This document shows positions 16,105 through 25,329 of a stretch of DNA of 64,000 nt, in pieces. The first letter of the stretch is position 1; the number at the start of each line of letters is the position of its first letter. Under the pieces are notes generated by a model. It did not search any database and had not been told where the DNA came from. It was given only the letters and a program-made list of their open reading frames with translations. Both the position numbers and the translations under genes were made by a program. Origin of the DNA: Mesorhizobium sp. M9A.F.Ca.ET.002.03.1.2 (GTDB taxonomy: Bacteria > Pseudomonadota > Alphaproteobacteria > Rhizobiales > Rhizobiaceae); contig NZ_CP034443.1 in the NCBI RefSeq assembly GCF_003952365.1, positions 861,001-925,000 of the forward strand, in the 5' to 3' direction.

Positions 16105-16790
16105 TCTTCCCTGATCGCATAGCCGGCGCCGCGGATGGTGCGGATGACATCGGGCATGCGACCATTGTTGACCGCCTTGCGCAGCCGGCCGACATGGACG
16201 TCCACCGTGCGTTCGTCGATGTAGATCGTCTCGCCCCAGACATTGTCGAGCAACTGGCTTCGCGAGAACACCCGCCCCGGGTGCCGCATCATGAATTCGA
16301 GCAGCCGGAACTCGGTCGGCCCGAGCCGGATCTCGCTCTTCTTGCGATAGACCCGGTGCGATTCGCGATCGAGCACGATGTCGCCGACCTTGAGAACGCT
16401 GGACAGCACTTCCGGCTTGGCGCGACGCAGCAGCGCCTTGACCCTGGCCATGAATTCCGGTGTCGAGAACGGCTTGACCAGATAGTCGTCCGCTCCGGTG
16501 GAAAGGCCGCGCACCCGGTCGCTCTCCTCGCCGCGCGCCGTCAGCATGATGATCGGCAGCCGCTCGGTTTCCGGACGCACCCGAAGACGCCGGCAAAGCT
16601 CGATGCCGGAAATCGCCGGCACCATCCAATCCAGCACCAGAAGGTCCGGCACGTTCTCCTGCAGCCGGATCTCGGCCTCGTCGCCGCGTGTCACGACCTC
16701 GACCTGGTAGCCTTCGGATTCCAGATTGTAGCGGAGGAGGACGCCCAGAGGCTCTTCATCCTCCACCACCATGATGCGCGGCGCGATCAT
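16101..16790 (-). CDS. phoB: Phosphate regulon response regulator PhoB
   Basis: A 229-residue OmpR-class regulator. The receiver domain (about residues 5-120) has the acidic patch VVEDEEPL, the phospho-acceptor in VLDWMVP, and Lys in VKPFS. The winged-helix domain (about 130-229) ends with the PhoB-like recognition helix RTVDVHVGRLRKAV and GAGYAI. It activates genes with PHO boxes under phosphate limitation, including the pstS promoter at the other end of this operon. It is the last gene of pstSCAB-phoU-phoB, 16 bases after phoU. The partner kinase PhoR is not encoded next to it. Confidence 0.95.
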   Translation of the reverse strand: MIAPRIMVVEDEEPLGVLLRYNLESEGYQVEVVTRGDEAEIRLQENVPDLLVLDWMVPAISGIELCRRLRVRPETERLPIIMLTARGEESDRVRGLSTGADDYLVKPFSTPEFMARVKALLRRAKPEVLSSVLKVGDIVLDRESHRVYRKKSEIRLGPTEFRLLEFMMRHPGRVFSRSQLLDNVWGETIYIDERTVDVHVGRLRKAVNNGRMPDVIRTIRGAGYAIRED

Positions 16791-16806
16791 CGGCCGGTTA
16801 CCCCTG

Positions 16807-17514
16807 TCATGTCGCCGGCGCCGACATTGTCGTCTCGTCGAGCTTCGGGCGGTCCGCCGGCAATTGCTTCCCGGTCACGACATAGTAGGCGTTTTCGGCA
16901 ATGTTGGTGACATGATCGCCGATACGCTCGAGATTTTTGGCGCAGAACAGAAGATGCGTGCAGGCGGTTATGTTGCGCGGATCCTCCATCATGTAGGTCA
17001 GGAGTTCGCGAAAAACCGCTGTGTATTTCACGTCGATCCTCTCGTCGGCGGCGCGCAGTTCTTTCAACGCATCGGCGTTGCGCGACACATAGTGCTCGAC
17101 CACGCCGCGGAGCTGATCGAGAACGAGATCCGCCATGGCGTCGATACCGTGCGAGAGATTGCGTGGCGTGGCGCTCTGCCCGACGGCGCTGACCCGCTTG
17201 GCTATGTTCTTGGCCAGGTCGCCGATGCGCTCGAGATCGCCCGCCATGCGGATTGCACCGACCACGGCGCGCAGATCCTGCGCCATCGGCTGCCGCTTGG
17301 CGATCAGCGTGATCGCACTATCGTCGAGTTCGCGCTGCCGCGCATCCATGATCGTGTCGTCCGAGACGACGCGCTGCGCCATCGCATTGTCTGACGCAAG
17401 CAACGCGCGGATCGACGCCGCGACCATCGAAGCGGCGAGCTCGTCCATGTCGCGGAGCAGCCGGTCGATGTGCTCCAATTCCTCGTCGAAAGATGCGACG
17501 GTGTGTTCACCCAT
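16807..17514 (-). CDS. phoU: Phosphate signalling protein PhoU
   Basis: A 235-residue PhoU with two similar three-helix repeats (about residues 15-110 and 118-215). Each carries the metal-binding signature seen as DLERIGDLAKNIAKR and NLERIGDHVTNIAE. PhoU links the Pst transporter to PhoR/PhoB and limits phosphate uptake. The ATG at 17514 gives the normal family length; the open frame upstream is a shadow running through pstB. The gap to pstB is 38 bases. Confidence 0.95.
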   Translation of the reverse strand: MGEHTVASFDEELEHIDRLLRDMDELAASMVAASIRALLASDNAMAQRVVSDDTIMDARQRELDDSAITLIAKRQPMAQDLRAVVGAIRMAGDLERIGDLAKNIAKRVSAVGQSATPRNLSHGIDAMADLVLDQLRGVVEHYVSRNADALKELRAADERIDVKYTAVFRELLTYMMEDPRNITACTHLLFCAKNLERIGDHVTNIAENAYYVVTGKQLPADRPKLDETTMSAPAT

Positions 17515-17552
17515 GATACTGTCCTCGTGTTCGAAATTCGCTGCCGGACCGC

Positions 17553-18368
17553 TCAACCGAACCGGCCGGTGATGTAGTCCTGGGTGCGTTTGTCGTCGGG
17601 GTTGGTGAACATCTTGTCGGTCGCGCCCTCCTCGACCAGATAGCCGAGGTGGAACATAGCCGTGCGCTGCGACACGCGCGCTGCCTGCTGCATCGAATGG
17701 GTGACGATGACGATCGTGTAGTTCTGGCGCAGTTCGTCGATCAGTTCCTCGACGCGGGCGGTGGCGATCGGGTCGAGCGCTGAACAGGGCTCGTCCATCA
17801 GGATCACCTCCGGCGACACCGCAATGGCGCGCGCGATGCACAGGCGCTGCTGCTGTCCGCCGGAGAGACCAGTGCCCGACTCGAGCAGGCGATCCTTGAC
17901 CTCGTTGAACAGGCCGGCCTTCTTCAGGCTCGATTCGACGATGCCGTCCAACTCCGCCTTGCCCCTGGCCAGGCCGTGAATGCGTGGACCGTAGGCGACG
18001 TTTTCGTAGATCGACTTCGGAAACGGGTTCGGCTTCTGGAACACCATGCCGACGCGAGCTCTGAGCTCGACGACATCGATTTTCGGGTCGTAGATATCCT
18101 CGCTGTCAAGCGTAATCTTGCCGCTCACCCGCGCGATGTCGATCGTGTCGTTCATTCTGTTCAGGCAACGCAGGAAGGTCGACTTGCCGCAGCCCGATGG
18201 GCCGATCAACGCCGTCACCTGGTTCTCGCGGACATCGAGATCCACGTCGAACAGGGCTCGCTTCTCACCGTAATGAACGGAGACCTTTTCGCCCTTCATC
18301 TTGATCGAAAGTTCGTTGGCCCCGCTACTCAGTTTCTGTTCGACGCTGGCTTCCGTCATGATGTTCAT
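17553..18368 (-). CDS. pstB: Phosphate ABC transporter ATPase PstB
   Basis: A 271-residue ATPase of the Pst high-affinity phosphate importer. Walker [10 protein letters not shown] is near residue 56, the Q-loop [10 protein letters not shown] near 108, signature [15 protein letters not shown] near 167, Walker [13 protein letters not shown] near 190, and the switch His in THSM. The [14 protein letters not shown] stretch is typical of PstB. It lies between pstA (12 bases) and phoU in the same operon and assembles as a dimer on the cytoplasmic face of PstA/PstC. Confidence 0.97.
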   Translation of the reverse strand: MNIMTEASVEQKLSSGANELSIKMKGEKVSVHYGEKRALFDVDLDVRENQVTALIGPSGCGKSTFLRCLNRMNDTIDIARVSGKITLDSEDIYDPKIDVVELRARVGMVFQKPNPFPKSIYENVAYGPRIHGLARGKAELDGIVESSLKKAGLFNEVKDRLLESGTGLSGGQQQRLCIARAIAVSPEVILMDEPCSALDPIATARVEELIDELRQNYTIVIVTHSMQQAARVSQRTAMFHLGYLVEEGATDKMFTNPDDKRTQDYITGRFG

Positions 18369-18380
18369 TTCCTCTACTCC

Positions 18381-19994
18381 TTACCAGCGCCGCTCGAAGC
18401 GCCTGCGCAGTATCACCGCAATGGCATTCATGATGACCAAAAACAGCAGCAAAATCAAAATCGCCGCCGAAGTCTTCTGCTGGAATCCGGCTTCCGGGAA
18501 ATCGGCCCACATGAATATCTGCACCGGCAGAATCGTCGCCGGATCGGTGAAGCCGCCGGGAATGTCGACGATGAAGGCGACCATGCCGATCATCAGCAAC
18601 GGCGCGGTCTCGCCCAGGGCATGCGCCATTCCGAGGATGGTGCCGGTCATGATACCCGGCATCGCCAGCGGCAGGACGTGATGGAATACGGTTTGGACCT
18701 TGGACGCTCCGATGCCAAGCGCCGCCTCGCGGATCGACGGCGGCACGGCGCGCAGCGAAGCGCGTGAGGCGATAATGATGATCGGCAGGGTCATCAGCGC
18801 CAGCACCATGCCGCCGACCACCGGGGCCGAGCGCGGCAGGCCAAAGAAATTCAGGAATACGGCAAGTCCAAGCAGGCCGAAGACGATCGAAGGCACCGCC
18901 GCCAGATTGTTGATGTTCACTTCGATGATCGTCGTCAGCCGGTTCTTGGGCGCAAATTCCTCAAGATAGATCGCCGCCGAAACACCGATCGGGAAGGCGA
19001 TGGCGAGCGTTACGATCATGGTCAGGAACGATCCGACGACTGCGCCCCAGACACCGGCCAGTTCCGGCTCGCGGCTGGCGCCGCTAAAGAAGAAGATCGA
19101 GTTGAACCGGCTTTCGATCAGGCCGGCGCTCTTCAGCGTGTCGAGCCAGACGATTTCCTTGTCCGAAATCTTTCGCGATGCTTCCGGCGTACCGATGACA
19201 CGCAGGACCGCCTGGCCGTTCGCGGCGGGCGCCGTGCTGTCCAGCGCCTCGATCACCGTGCCCTTTGCGATCGCCGTCCCGTTGGCCCCAGGCGACAGCG
19301 CGGTCAGCTTGACCGTACCGCCGTTGAACACGACCAGCAGCGACGATGCGCCGCTCGTCAGCGTAAGCATGCCGTTTTCGCCCTCGGTCGCACCATGGCC
19401 GCGCGCCAGCGCCAGCATGCCATCGTCGCCGAAGGTCAGGTCGATGTCGCCGCTGGTTCCCGAAGGCGTGACGCTTGTCGAAATCGCTTCGTCCGAACCG
19501 ACGTCGGCAAGCAAACCCTTGAGATAGAGGTCGGCAAAATCGTCAAGTGGAACCGCATAGTCCACCGTTCCTCCGAGCATCCCCGGATCAGCCGCAATAT
19601 CCTTGCGCAGGAAGACGCCCGTGCCGGTGGAAATCAGCCCGCGCAGCAGGCGCTTATCCTGACGGCTCGTCACATCCGGAAATTTTGCCGTAAGCGCTCC
19701 CTGGGCGATGGAGTCGTAGTTCACGGCATCGAGATTCGCCGGGTCGACCTTGGCCGCCGAAAGATCGATCGGCAGCGTCAGATAGTTCAGCCGCAGCGCC
19801 GGGATCGCCTGCGTGACGACCGTCGACAGGAGCAGCACAAGGAAGAAGCCGGCCAACGCGACGGCTCCGGCGCCGAGCCACTTGAACCACGCTTCCGCGC
19901 GGTAACGACCCTTCAGCCGCGCCTTCGCGGCATCGTCGGTATGAATGCTGACCGGCCGTCCGCCGGCGCCGAATGACGCGATCGCATCAGTCAT
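18381..19994 (-). CDS. pstA: Phosphate ABC transporter permease PstA (long rhizobial form)
   Basis: A 537-residue permease, far longer than the ~300 residues of E. coli PstA. The N-terminal part has one membrane helix (about 35-60) and a large extra domain (DUF3333-like, about 65-290) predicted outside the cytoplasm; the transport domain with about six helices is the C-terminal 280 residues. The EAALGIGASKVQT segment near 430 is the coupling motif for PstB. The start at 19994 overlaps the pstC stop by eight bases, indicating translational coupling; the open frame extending farther upstream runs inside pstC and is not used. Confidence 0.93.
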   Translation of the reverse strand: MTDAIASFGAGGRPVSIHTDDAAKARLKGRYRAEAWFKWLGAGAVALAGFFLVLLLSTVVTQAIPALRLNYLTLPIDLSAAKVDPANLDAVNYDSIAQGALTAKFPDVTSRQDKRLLRGLISTGTGVFLRKDIAADPGMLGGTVDYAVPLDDFADLYLKGLLADVGSDEAISTSVTPSGTSGDIDLTFGDDGMLALARGHGATEGENGMLTLTSGASSLLVVFNGGTVKLTALSPGANGTAIAKGTVIEALDSTAPAANGQAVLRVIGTPEASRKISDKEIVWLDTLKSAGLIESRFNSIFFFSGASREPELAGVWGAVVGSFLTMIVTLAIAFPIGVSAAIYLEEFAPKNRLTTIIEVNINNLAAVPSIVFGLLGLAVFLNFFGLPRSAPVVGGMVLALMTLPIIIIASRASLRAVPPSIREAALGIGASKVQTVFHHVLPLAMPGIMTGTILGMAHALGETAPLLMIGMVAFIVDIPGGFTDPATILPVQIFMWADFPEAGFQQKTSAAILILLLFLVIMNAIAVILRRRFERRW

Positions 19995-21375
19995 ATTGCT
20001 CTCGGTATTTCTGGACGACGCGCAAAGCGACGATGTTGAGGGTAAGCGTGATGCAGAACAGCACCAGGCCGAGTGCGAAGGCTGCAAGCGTCTTGGCGCT
20101 GTCGAATTCCTGGTCGCCCACAAGCAGCGTCACGATCTGCACCGTCACGGTGGTGACCGCTTCGAGCGGGTTGGCCGTGAGGTTTGCCGCCAGCCCCGCC
20201 GCCATGACCACGATCATTGTTTCGCCGATCGCGCGGCTGACGGCGAGCAGCATCGCCGAAACGATGCCCGGAAGGGCGGCGGGAAGGATCACCTTGCGGA
20301 TGGTTTCCGATTTGGTCGCGCCGAGGCCGGCCGAACCGTCTCTGAGGGATTGCGGAACGGCGTTGATCACGTCATCGGAAAGCGAGGAAACGAAGGGAAT
20401 GATCATGATACCCATGACCACGCCTGCGGCGAGCGCGGATTCGGACGCAACGCTTAGGCCCAGACTTTCGCCCATACCGCGGAAGTAGGGCGCAACCGTC
20501 AGCGCGGCGAAGAAGCCGTAGACGACGGTCGGAATGCCGGCGAGGATTTCCAGCACCGGCTTTGCGACCGCGCGGACGCTTTTGGACGCGTAATCCGAAA
20601 GATAGATCGCAGCCATCAGCCCGATAGGCGCAGCCACCAGCATGGCGATGAAGGTGATGAGCAACGTGCCGGCAAAGAGCGGCACCGCGCCAAAAATGTC
20701 CTGGTTGACGGCGCCGGCTTCCGTTCCCGCACCGGTGAAGGCGCTCTGCGGCGACCAATGCGTGCCGAACAGGAACTTGTAGAACGGCACCTGCTGGAAG
20801 AACCGCAAGGACTCGAAGATAAGCGACAGGACGATGCCGATCGTCGTGAGGATCGCGACCACCGAACAGGCGATCAAGAATGCGCGAAGAACGCGCTCGA
20901 CCACATGGCGCGCCCGGTAGGCCTGTGCGATGCGCGAATAGGCCCAGTAAAATCCGGACGCGGAAAGCATGAGCGCGACCGCCCAGATGATCCAGCTGCT
21001 GGTCGCATGGATTGATTTGTAGACGGCAGCGGCCGCCTCTTTCGTGGGATCGGCGAAGCCGACAAGCCCGCCAAAGGCCATCGCGCGAGCGTCGCGGATG
21101 AAAGCTTCGACCTGCGGAATGCCCATTCCCGACAACTCGGCGGAGAAGCGGTCGGCAACAATCGACGATTCAATTCCCGGCGTCACCATCGACCACACCA
21201 CGATGGCAAGCAGCGCGGGACCGGCAGCAAAAAGCGCCAGAAACATGCCATGCTGGCCAGGCAGCGAATGCAGCCGCGCGACGTCGCCATTGACACTGGC
21301 AACAGCGCGTGTCCGGCCGATCCAATAGGCCGCAGCGGCCAGAACCAAGAGAAGAACAACGAGATAACCGACCAT
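19987..21375 (-). CDS. pstC: Phosphate ABC transporter permease PstC (long form)
   Basis: A 462-residue inner-membrane permease. The first ~180 residues form the PstC N-terminal extension of alphaproteobacteria, with helices at about 1-20, 45-65 and 130-150. The transport domain follows, with the coupling segment GSAGLGATKSETIRK near residue 350 and the LAVSRAIGETM motif near 380. With PstA it forms the phosphate channel. It starts 120 bases after pstS, and that gap carries a stable hairpin (21416-21445), which probably lets pstS be made in excess. Confidence 0.93.
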   Translation of the reverse strand: MVGYLVVLLLVLAAAAYWIGRTRAVASVNGDVARLHSLPGQHGMFLALFAAGPALLAIVVWSMVTPGIESSIVADRFSAELSGMGIPQVEAFIRDARAMAFGGLVGFADPTKEAAAAVYKSIHATSSWIIWAVALMLSASGFYWAYSRIAQAYRARHVVERVLRAFLIACSVVAILTTIGIVLSLIFESLRFFQQVPFYKFLFGTHWSPQSAFTGAGTEAGAVNQDIFGAVPLFAGTLLITFIAMLVAAPIGLMAAIYLSDYASKSVRAVAKPVLEILAGIPTVVYGFFAALTVAPYFRGMGESLGLSVASESALAAGVVMGIMIIPFVSSLSDDVINAVPQSLRDGSAGLGATKSETIRKVILPAALPGIVSAMLLAVSRAIGETMIVVMAAGLAANLTANPLEAVTTVTVQIVTLLVGDQEFDSAKTLAAFALGLVLFCITLTLNIVALRVVQKYREQYD

Positions 21376-21415
21376 GATTCAGGACGTCCCCTCGACCGCC
21401 GGTCATTCACCGGCT

Positions 21416-21445
21416 CAAAGCACGGGACGTTGGTCCCGCGCTTTG
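21416..21445 (-). terminator. Hairpin between pstS and pstC
   Basis: Two 13-base arms, CAAAGCACGGGAC and GTCCCGCGCTTTG, pair with a single mismatch around GTTG. There is no T-run, so it is more likely an mRNA-stabilising or attenuating structure than a full terminator. Confidence 0.6.
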
Positions 21446-21495
21446 TGCTTTAGATCATGAGGGTCAGAGCGGATATTCGCCCGGACCCCGAAACA

Positions 21496-22500
21496 TCAGG
21501 AGCCCATGCCCTTCAGGGCCTTGGCGTTTTCGGCCCACGTGGCGCGCTCGGCGTCCGGCAGCGGGATCAGGCCCTTGTCGGCCAGATAGCCATCAGGCCC
21601 CCAGGCACCTTCCGAAGTGTACTCGGCGATGAACTCTTGCATGCCGGGGATGACGCCGACATGCTCTTTCTTGGCATAGATATAGAGCGAGCGGGAAACG
21701 CCGTAATCGCCGGATGCGATGTTCTCGAAGGTCGGCTCGACGCCGTCGATCTTGTGGCCCTGCAGCTTGTCGGCGTTCTGGTCAAGGAACGAGAAACCAA
21801 AGATGCCGAAGGCATTGGTGTTGGCTTCCAGCTTCTGGACGATCAGATTGTCGTTTTCGCCGGCCTCGACAAAAGCGCCGTCTTCGCGGATTTCGCCGCA
21901 GCCCTTTTCATTAGCCGCCTTCACTTCTTCCTGGCAGGCCGCATCCATGACGAGTTCAACGAACGCATCGCGCGTGCCGGACGTGGGCGGCGGGCCAAGC
22001 ACCTCGATCTTTGTCGCGGGAAGCGATGCGTCGACATCCGACCAGTTCTTGTAGGGATTGGCGACGACCTTTCCGTCAACGGCGACGTTCTTGGCGAGTG
22101 CCTTGAAAACCTGTTCCTTGGTCAGATCAACGACAGTCCCTGCCTTCGAGTTGGCAAGCACGATGCCGTCGAAGCCGACCTTGATCTCGACCGGCGTCAC
22201 GCCGTTTGCCTTGCAGGTTTCAAGTTCGCTGTCCTTGATGGCGCGCGAGGCGTTGGTGAAGTCGGCGGTATTTTCGCCGACGCCCTGGCAAAACAGCTTC
22301 ATGCCGCCGCCGGTGCCAGTCGATTCGACGACCGGGGTCTTGATCTTTCCGCTCTGGCCGAGCTTTTCAGCAACAGCCGTCGTAAAGGGGAACACTGTGG
22401 ACGAACCGACGATTTGAATTTGGTCGCGCGCGGCGGCGTAACCAGCCGACGCGGCGAGCGCGAGCGCCGCGGCCGACGCCGTAAGGATGAATTTGTTCAT
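21496..22500 (-). CDS. pstS: Phosphate-binding protein PstS
   Basis: A 334-residue periplasmic phosphate-binding protein. A signal peptide of about 23 residues ends at GYAAA. The phosphate-site segments are visible: GSSTVFPF near residue 32, STGTGGG near 60, and PPPTSGTRDAF near 165. The ATG at 22500 follows AGGAGCAGGCC; the upstream extension has no site. It is the promoter-proximal gene of pstSCAB-phoU-phoB and is preceded by a three-unit PHO box, so PhoB controls it directly. Confidence 0.95.
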   Translation of the reverse strand: MNKFILTASAAALALAASAGYAAARDQIQIVGSSTVFPFTTAVAEKLGQSGKIKTPVVESTGTGGGMKLFCQGVGENTADFTNASRAIKDSELETCKANGVTPVEIKVGFDGIVLANSKAGTVVDLTKEQVFKALAKNVAVDGKVVANPYKNWSDVDASLPATKIEVLGPPPTSGTRDAFVELVMDAACQEEVKAANEKGCGEIREDGAFVEAGENDNLIVQKLEANTNAFGIFGFSFLDQNADKLQGHKIDGVEPTFENIASGDYGVSRSLYIYAKKEHVGVIPGMQEFIAEYTSEGAWGPDGYLADKGLIPLPDAERATWAENAKALKGMGS

Positions 22501-22577
22501 GTGGCCTGCTCCTGTTCGGAAGATGGTCTCTCGGCGCCATTGTCTGTTGGCGCCCGGTGAGGCCATAGCCCCCGATT

Positions 22578-22606
22578 ATTACAGTCACATGACAGTTTCA
22601 TGTCAC
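22578..22606 (-). promoter_or_regulatory. Triple PHO box upstream of pstS
   Basis: On the minus strand three 7-base units, GTGACAT, CTGTCAT and CTGTAAT, follow each other at exact 11-base spacing. This is the PhoB-binding pattern CTGTCAT-N4-CTGTCAT. The block lies about 80 bases upstream of the pstS ATG. Confidence 0.9.
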
Positions 22607-23159
22607 CCCGGTAACGCCGCACAGCCATGGCGAAAAGGGATGGCCGCTGGTCCCGCCGGCATAGCCGTGGTTTGTCGCCGGAATCAGTGGCTTGCACGGC
22701 TTCCGGCCGGCATTTCCCCTCGACAGTCGGCGTCGAAAAGAAAATCCGGGCGGGAGCGCGTTGCATGCGGCCGGATCATGTCAAGGCCGCGCCATCGCCG
22801 AAACAGGCCCGTTGGGGTAAATCTGACCCTGTTTCTTGCCGGCGGTCGCTGCTCCCGCCCGTAACTGGAGGAGCGGAACTCGAATGCGCTCATTGTCCCA
22901 ACCGGTTGCACGCTTTGGTATGGTGCGATCGCGCCATAGTCTTGTCCGCAGCGCGTTGCCGAATCTCGGCTGAACGCCACAGCCCCGACGGGAAAACCCT
23001 ATCCCGCGTTGCGCTGGGTTTCACCGTCGGCGCGCTTGCGCATGATCCCCAGCGAAAATCGATTCCGATTTTCGGGGTCATGCGCTAGCCTTGCCCGCGG
23101 CGTTCCGCCGGTTGTCGGCAGAACCGAAGCCGCGTTATAGATCCTGCAAGGTGCTGCTG
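22607..23159. other. Intergenic region without clear gene
   Basis: About 550 bases separate the PHO box from the next gene. Open frames are present, but they resemble no protein family I know. Rhizobial pst operons usually have phoR at this place, and nothing here resembles a histidine kinase. The right end contains the palindrome at 23038-23085. Confidence 0.6.
23038..23085. repeat. Palindromic intergenic repeat (GCGCATGA...TCATGCGC)
   Basis: GCGCATGATCCCC pairs with a GGGGTCATGCGC-type arm, and the inside pairs again (CGAAAATC/GATTTTCG). It belongs to the same style as 24935-25001. Confidence 0.7.
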
Positions 23160-23504
23160 ATGTTGGGACGGATCCTGCCTTTTTTCCTGTGCCCGATGCT
23201 GCTGTTCGGGAGCGGTTGCTCGCGCAGCTACGACGGCACCGTCATCATTCCAAGGCCGCTCGATGTCCGGCGGTTCTGGGACAGGCCGGCGCAGGCGCAG
23301 CCGCAGTTGGGGATCGATGTCTTTCCGGTGGCGCCCGAAGTCCCGAAGGGAGCGGCGACCCGCGCAACGACAACGCCTGTCACGCCGAGAAGACGAATCA
23401 CGAGGTCGTCCAACAATTCGCCTGTGTCGTCCGAACCGGCAAAACCACTCACCTGCAAGAACGTCAGCCAACCCGGAAAACGGGTCCGGATGGTCTGTGA
23501 ATAA
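23160..23504 (+). CDS. Small hypothetical lipoprotein
   Basis: A 114-residue protein with a hydrophobic signal sequence (residues about 5-20) and a probable lipobox FGSGC, then a Pro/Arg/Thr-rich, low-complexity tail and a final cysteine pair. The ATG at 23160 puts the signal peptide at the N-terminus; the open frame upstream adds a hydrophilic leader. I do not recognise the family. It is convergent with the DUF2865 gene and ends just before a long inverted repeat. Confidence 0.6.
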   Translation: MLGRILPFFLCPMLLFGSGCSRSYDGTVIIPRPLDVRRFWDRPAQAQPQLGIDVFPVAPEVPKGAATRATTTPVTPRRRITRSSNNSPVSSEPAKPLTCKNVSQPGKRVRMVCE

Positions 23505-23506
23505 TT

Positions 23507-23600
23507 AAGGGAGTAGGGGAATAGGGCAGTAAGGGAATAGGGGAATGCGCGATCCGATTGGCTGCTGTTCCCTACTGCCCTACTGCCTTACTCCCCTCAG
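23507..23600. terminator. Long G-run inverted repeat between convergent genes
   Basis: A purine-rich arm made of GGGAGTAGGGGAATAGGG-like units (23507-23540) faces a matching pyrimidine arm ending CTTACTCCCCT (23569-23600). Pairing is long but imperfect. It may act as a bidirectional terminator; the repeated G-runs are unusual for this genome. Confidence 0.5.
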
Positions 23601-24553
23601 TCTTCAGGGAAAAAAGCCGGGCCGACCACCCTTACCGGCCGCGCGTCGGTCATTTTTTCGATCGACTGATGCTGGGCGGCGCCTTTGGCCTCGACCCCGG
23701 ATGCTTTGACGCCCAAGGCTTTGACATCGGGTCCGGGAATTTCCGCAACGGCTCCAAGATCCGGCCTTGCCGTCGGCAATGGAATGATGGCATTGGCCAT
23801 GTTGGCTGGCGTTACCGTCCGTGCCCTGAGTTCAGCAACCCGCCGGAAATACCGCTTGACATTGCACGCCTTGAAATTCGCGTCGTCGCGGTACCTGAAG
23901 GCGGCCGGAAGCTCCGTATAGGGTTTTCGCGTCTCGAGAGCGACCATTTCTTCGGTCTCGCGGCGGGCATCTTCCAGCGTGTAGAGGTCGACGCCGGCAT
24001 CGTCGCAAATGTAGCGGCACTGATCGACAGTGTCCTTCAGATCATCCCTTTTGGCGAACTGCGATTTTGGCGCGGGGAAGAAATATCCGTCCGAAAGGCG
24101 CACACAAAACAGCATCGAACCGCCAGGCGTCACGCCGGCGAACTGGGCCGCCGAACGCTGTTGCGCTTGCCGTTCCCGCTTCCTGGCCGCAGGTGTGCAG
24201 CCCAGGGCGACGAACCTGGCCTGCAGGCCGGACGTATCCCTGCTCGAATTCGACGCGCTCGCGATCCGGCGGTGCACCTCCGCCTTACTCCTGACGAGAT
24301 CGGCGCAGGGGTTGAAGAAGAACCCGACCATCGAACTTTTCGCCGAACATTGGCGCTGTTTCTCCAGCCTTTGGATCGCAACAAGCTGCCGGCGCAACTG
24401 GGCAAGCTGCGGGCTCGACCCGCCACCGCGATCGGCCGAACGCATTTGGTTTCTGATCGCGCTGCAGCTATCCGCATATGAAGAGGAAGTGCCGAGCGCA
24501 AATGCCGTCATCAATACCAGCACAAGAATCACGTCAGACCAGAAGCGTGTCAT
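23597..24553 (-). CDS. DUF2865 domain secreted protein
   Basis: A 318-residue exported protein with a signal peptide ending near residue 27 (SSSYA). The central part matches my memory of the DUF2865 family of rhizobia: paired cysteines, a LSDGYFFP segment near residue 155 and DQCRYICDDAGVDLY near 180. The N-terminal third is rich in Gln/Arg and likely helical; the tail is a Pro/Ala linker. No function is known. Downstream it runs into the G-run inverted repeat; upstream lies an AT-rich gap. Confidence 0.75.
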   Translation of the reverse strand: MTRFWSDVILVLVLMTAFALGTSSSYADSCSAIRNQMRSADRGGGSSPQLAQLRRQLVAIQRLEKQRQCSAKSSMVGFFFNPCADLVRSKAEVHRRIASASNSSRDTSGLQARFVALGCTPAARKRERQAQQRSAAQFAGVTPGGSMLFCVRLSDGYFFPAPKSQFAKRDDLKDTVDQCRYICDDAGVDLYTLEDARRETEEMVALETRKPYTELPAAFRYRDDANFKACNVKRYFRRVAELRARTVTPANMANAIIPLPTARPDLGAVAEIPGPDVKALGVKASGVEAKGAAQHQSIEKMTDARPVRVVGPAFFPED

Positions 24554-24879
24554 TGGAGCGACTATTGTCCCTGTTTTCGCCGAGAACCTGGAACCGCATT
24601 CCTTGCTGGTTATTAATAAGTATTTACTTAATGAGGTTTACCTAATAATATCAAAAAACACGGCTTCCAGAGGCTTTTATACTAGTGTAGTATATGTACT
24701 TTCATAAATTCAATATTGCACTTTTGTTTCAAGATTGAGACGAACCCAAAAACAACGCCGGCGCGCCCGCGATCGCTGAAAAGCATGACCTGGCTGACGG
24801 GTTTCGGCCTCTCGATCAATCCGGCGTTACCGCCAGCTCCACGCTGAAACCTTATCCTGCCTTCGGCGTTAAACGGCCA
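24554..24879. other. AT-rich intergenic region
   Basis: Bases about 24600-24735 are clearly AT-rich compared with the rest of the window (for example ATTAATAAGTATTTACTTAA). No gene is visible. It could hold promoters for the DUF2865 gene or be a scar of transferred DNA. Confidence 0.5.
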
Positions 24880-24922
24880 TTACAGCGCCGCGCGTCCCCT
24901 GGATGCACAAAGGACGCTGTAA
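24880..24922. repeat. GCGCCGCGCGTCC-type hairpin repeat, copy 1
   Basis: TTACAGCG and CGCTGTAA are the outer arms. The centre is GCCGCGCGTCC and a GGATGCACAAAGGA-type segment. Related copies lie at 45012-45051 and 61156-61193, with compensating base changes in the arms. Confidence 0.75.
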
Positions 24923-24934
24923 CGTTTTGATGTG

Positions 24935-25001
24935 GCGCATGATCCTTTACGAGCCGAAGGACAGCCTAGCAGAGATCGATCCCGATTTTCGGGCCATGCG
25001 C
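24935..25001. repeat. Palindromic intergenic repeat (GCGCATGATCC...GGGCCATGCGC)
   Basis: The ends GCGCATG and CATGCGC and the segment CCCGATTTTCGGG match the palindrome at 23038-23085. The two repeats at 24880 and 24935 lie side by side before the gene at 25025. Confidence 0.65.
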
Positions 25002-25024
25002 TGGATGGTCAAAGGACACCGCAA

Positions 25025-25240
25025 ATGTCGATCCACTTCAATGTCTCGGACCTGACCAGAAATCTGTTTCATTCACTTGGACTGGACCATGAGCGCGCGC
25101 CGAGACCTCTCAGTCCTGAGCAAGGTCTTCTGCTGGAATGCTATCTGGCCGGCCAGATTCCGGAATCGGCCTGGAGCGATTACGTCTTCGAGACGCCGGA
25201 ACTAGCACGCCATGTCGATGCGAGGCGCAGGCACCGCTGA
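25025..25240 (+). CDS. Hypothetical small protein (71 aa)
   Basis: A soluble, acidic-centred protein with an LSPEQGLLLECYLAGQIPESAW segment near residues 29-50 and a basic end. I do not recognise a family with certainty. The ATG at 25025 lies after the palindromic repeats; the frame upstream would read through them and is not used. No clear ribosome-binding site, so expression is uncertain. Confidence 0.55.
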   Translation: MSIHFNVSDLTRNLFHSLGLDHERAPRPLSPEQGLLLECYLAGQIPESAWSDYVFETPELARHVDARRRHR

Positions 25241-25329
25241 CATCTCGTGCGCCGGGATTCGGCCCGATCGCTTGAGATGACGCGGCTTTGCCGTCGGCTC
25301 ATCCGGGAACGGGCGGGGATAGCGCCCAG

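Noticed and set aside
22627..23088. Open frame of 153 codons in the pstS upstream region
   Set aside because: Composition is Arg/Ser-rich without domain features, and it crosses a palindromic repeat. No ribosome-binding site was convincing.
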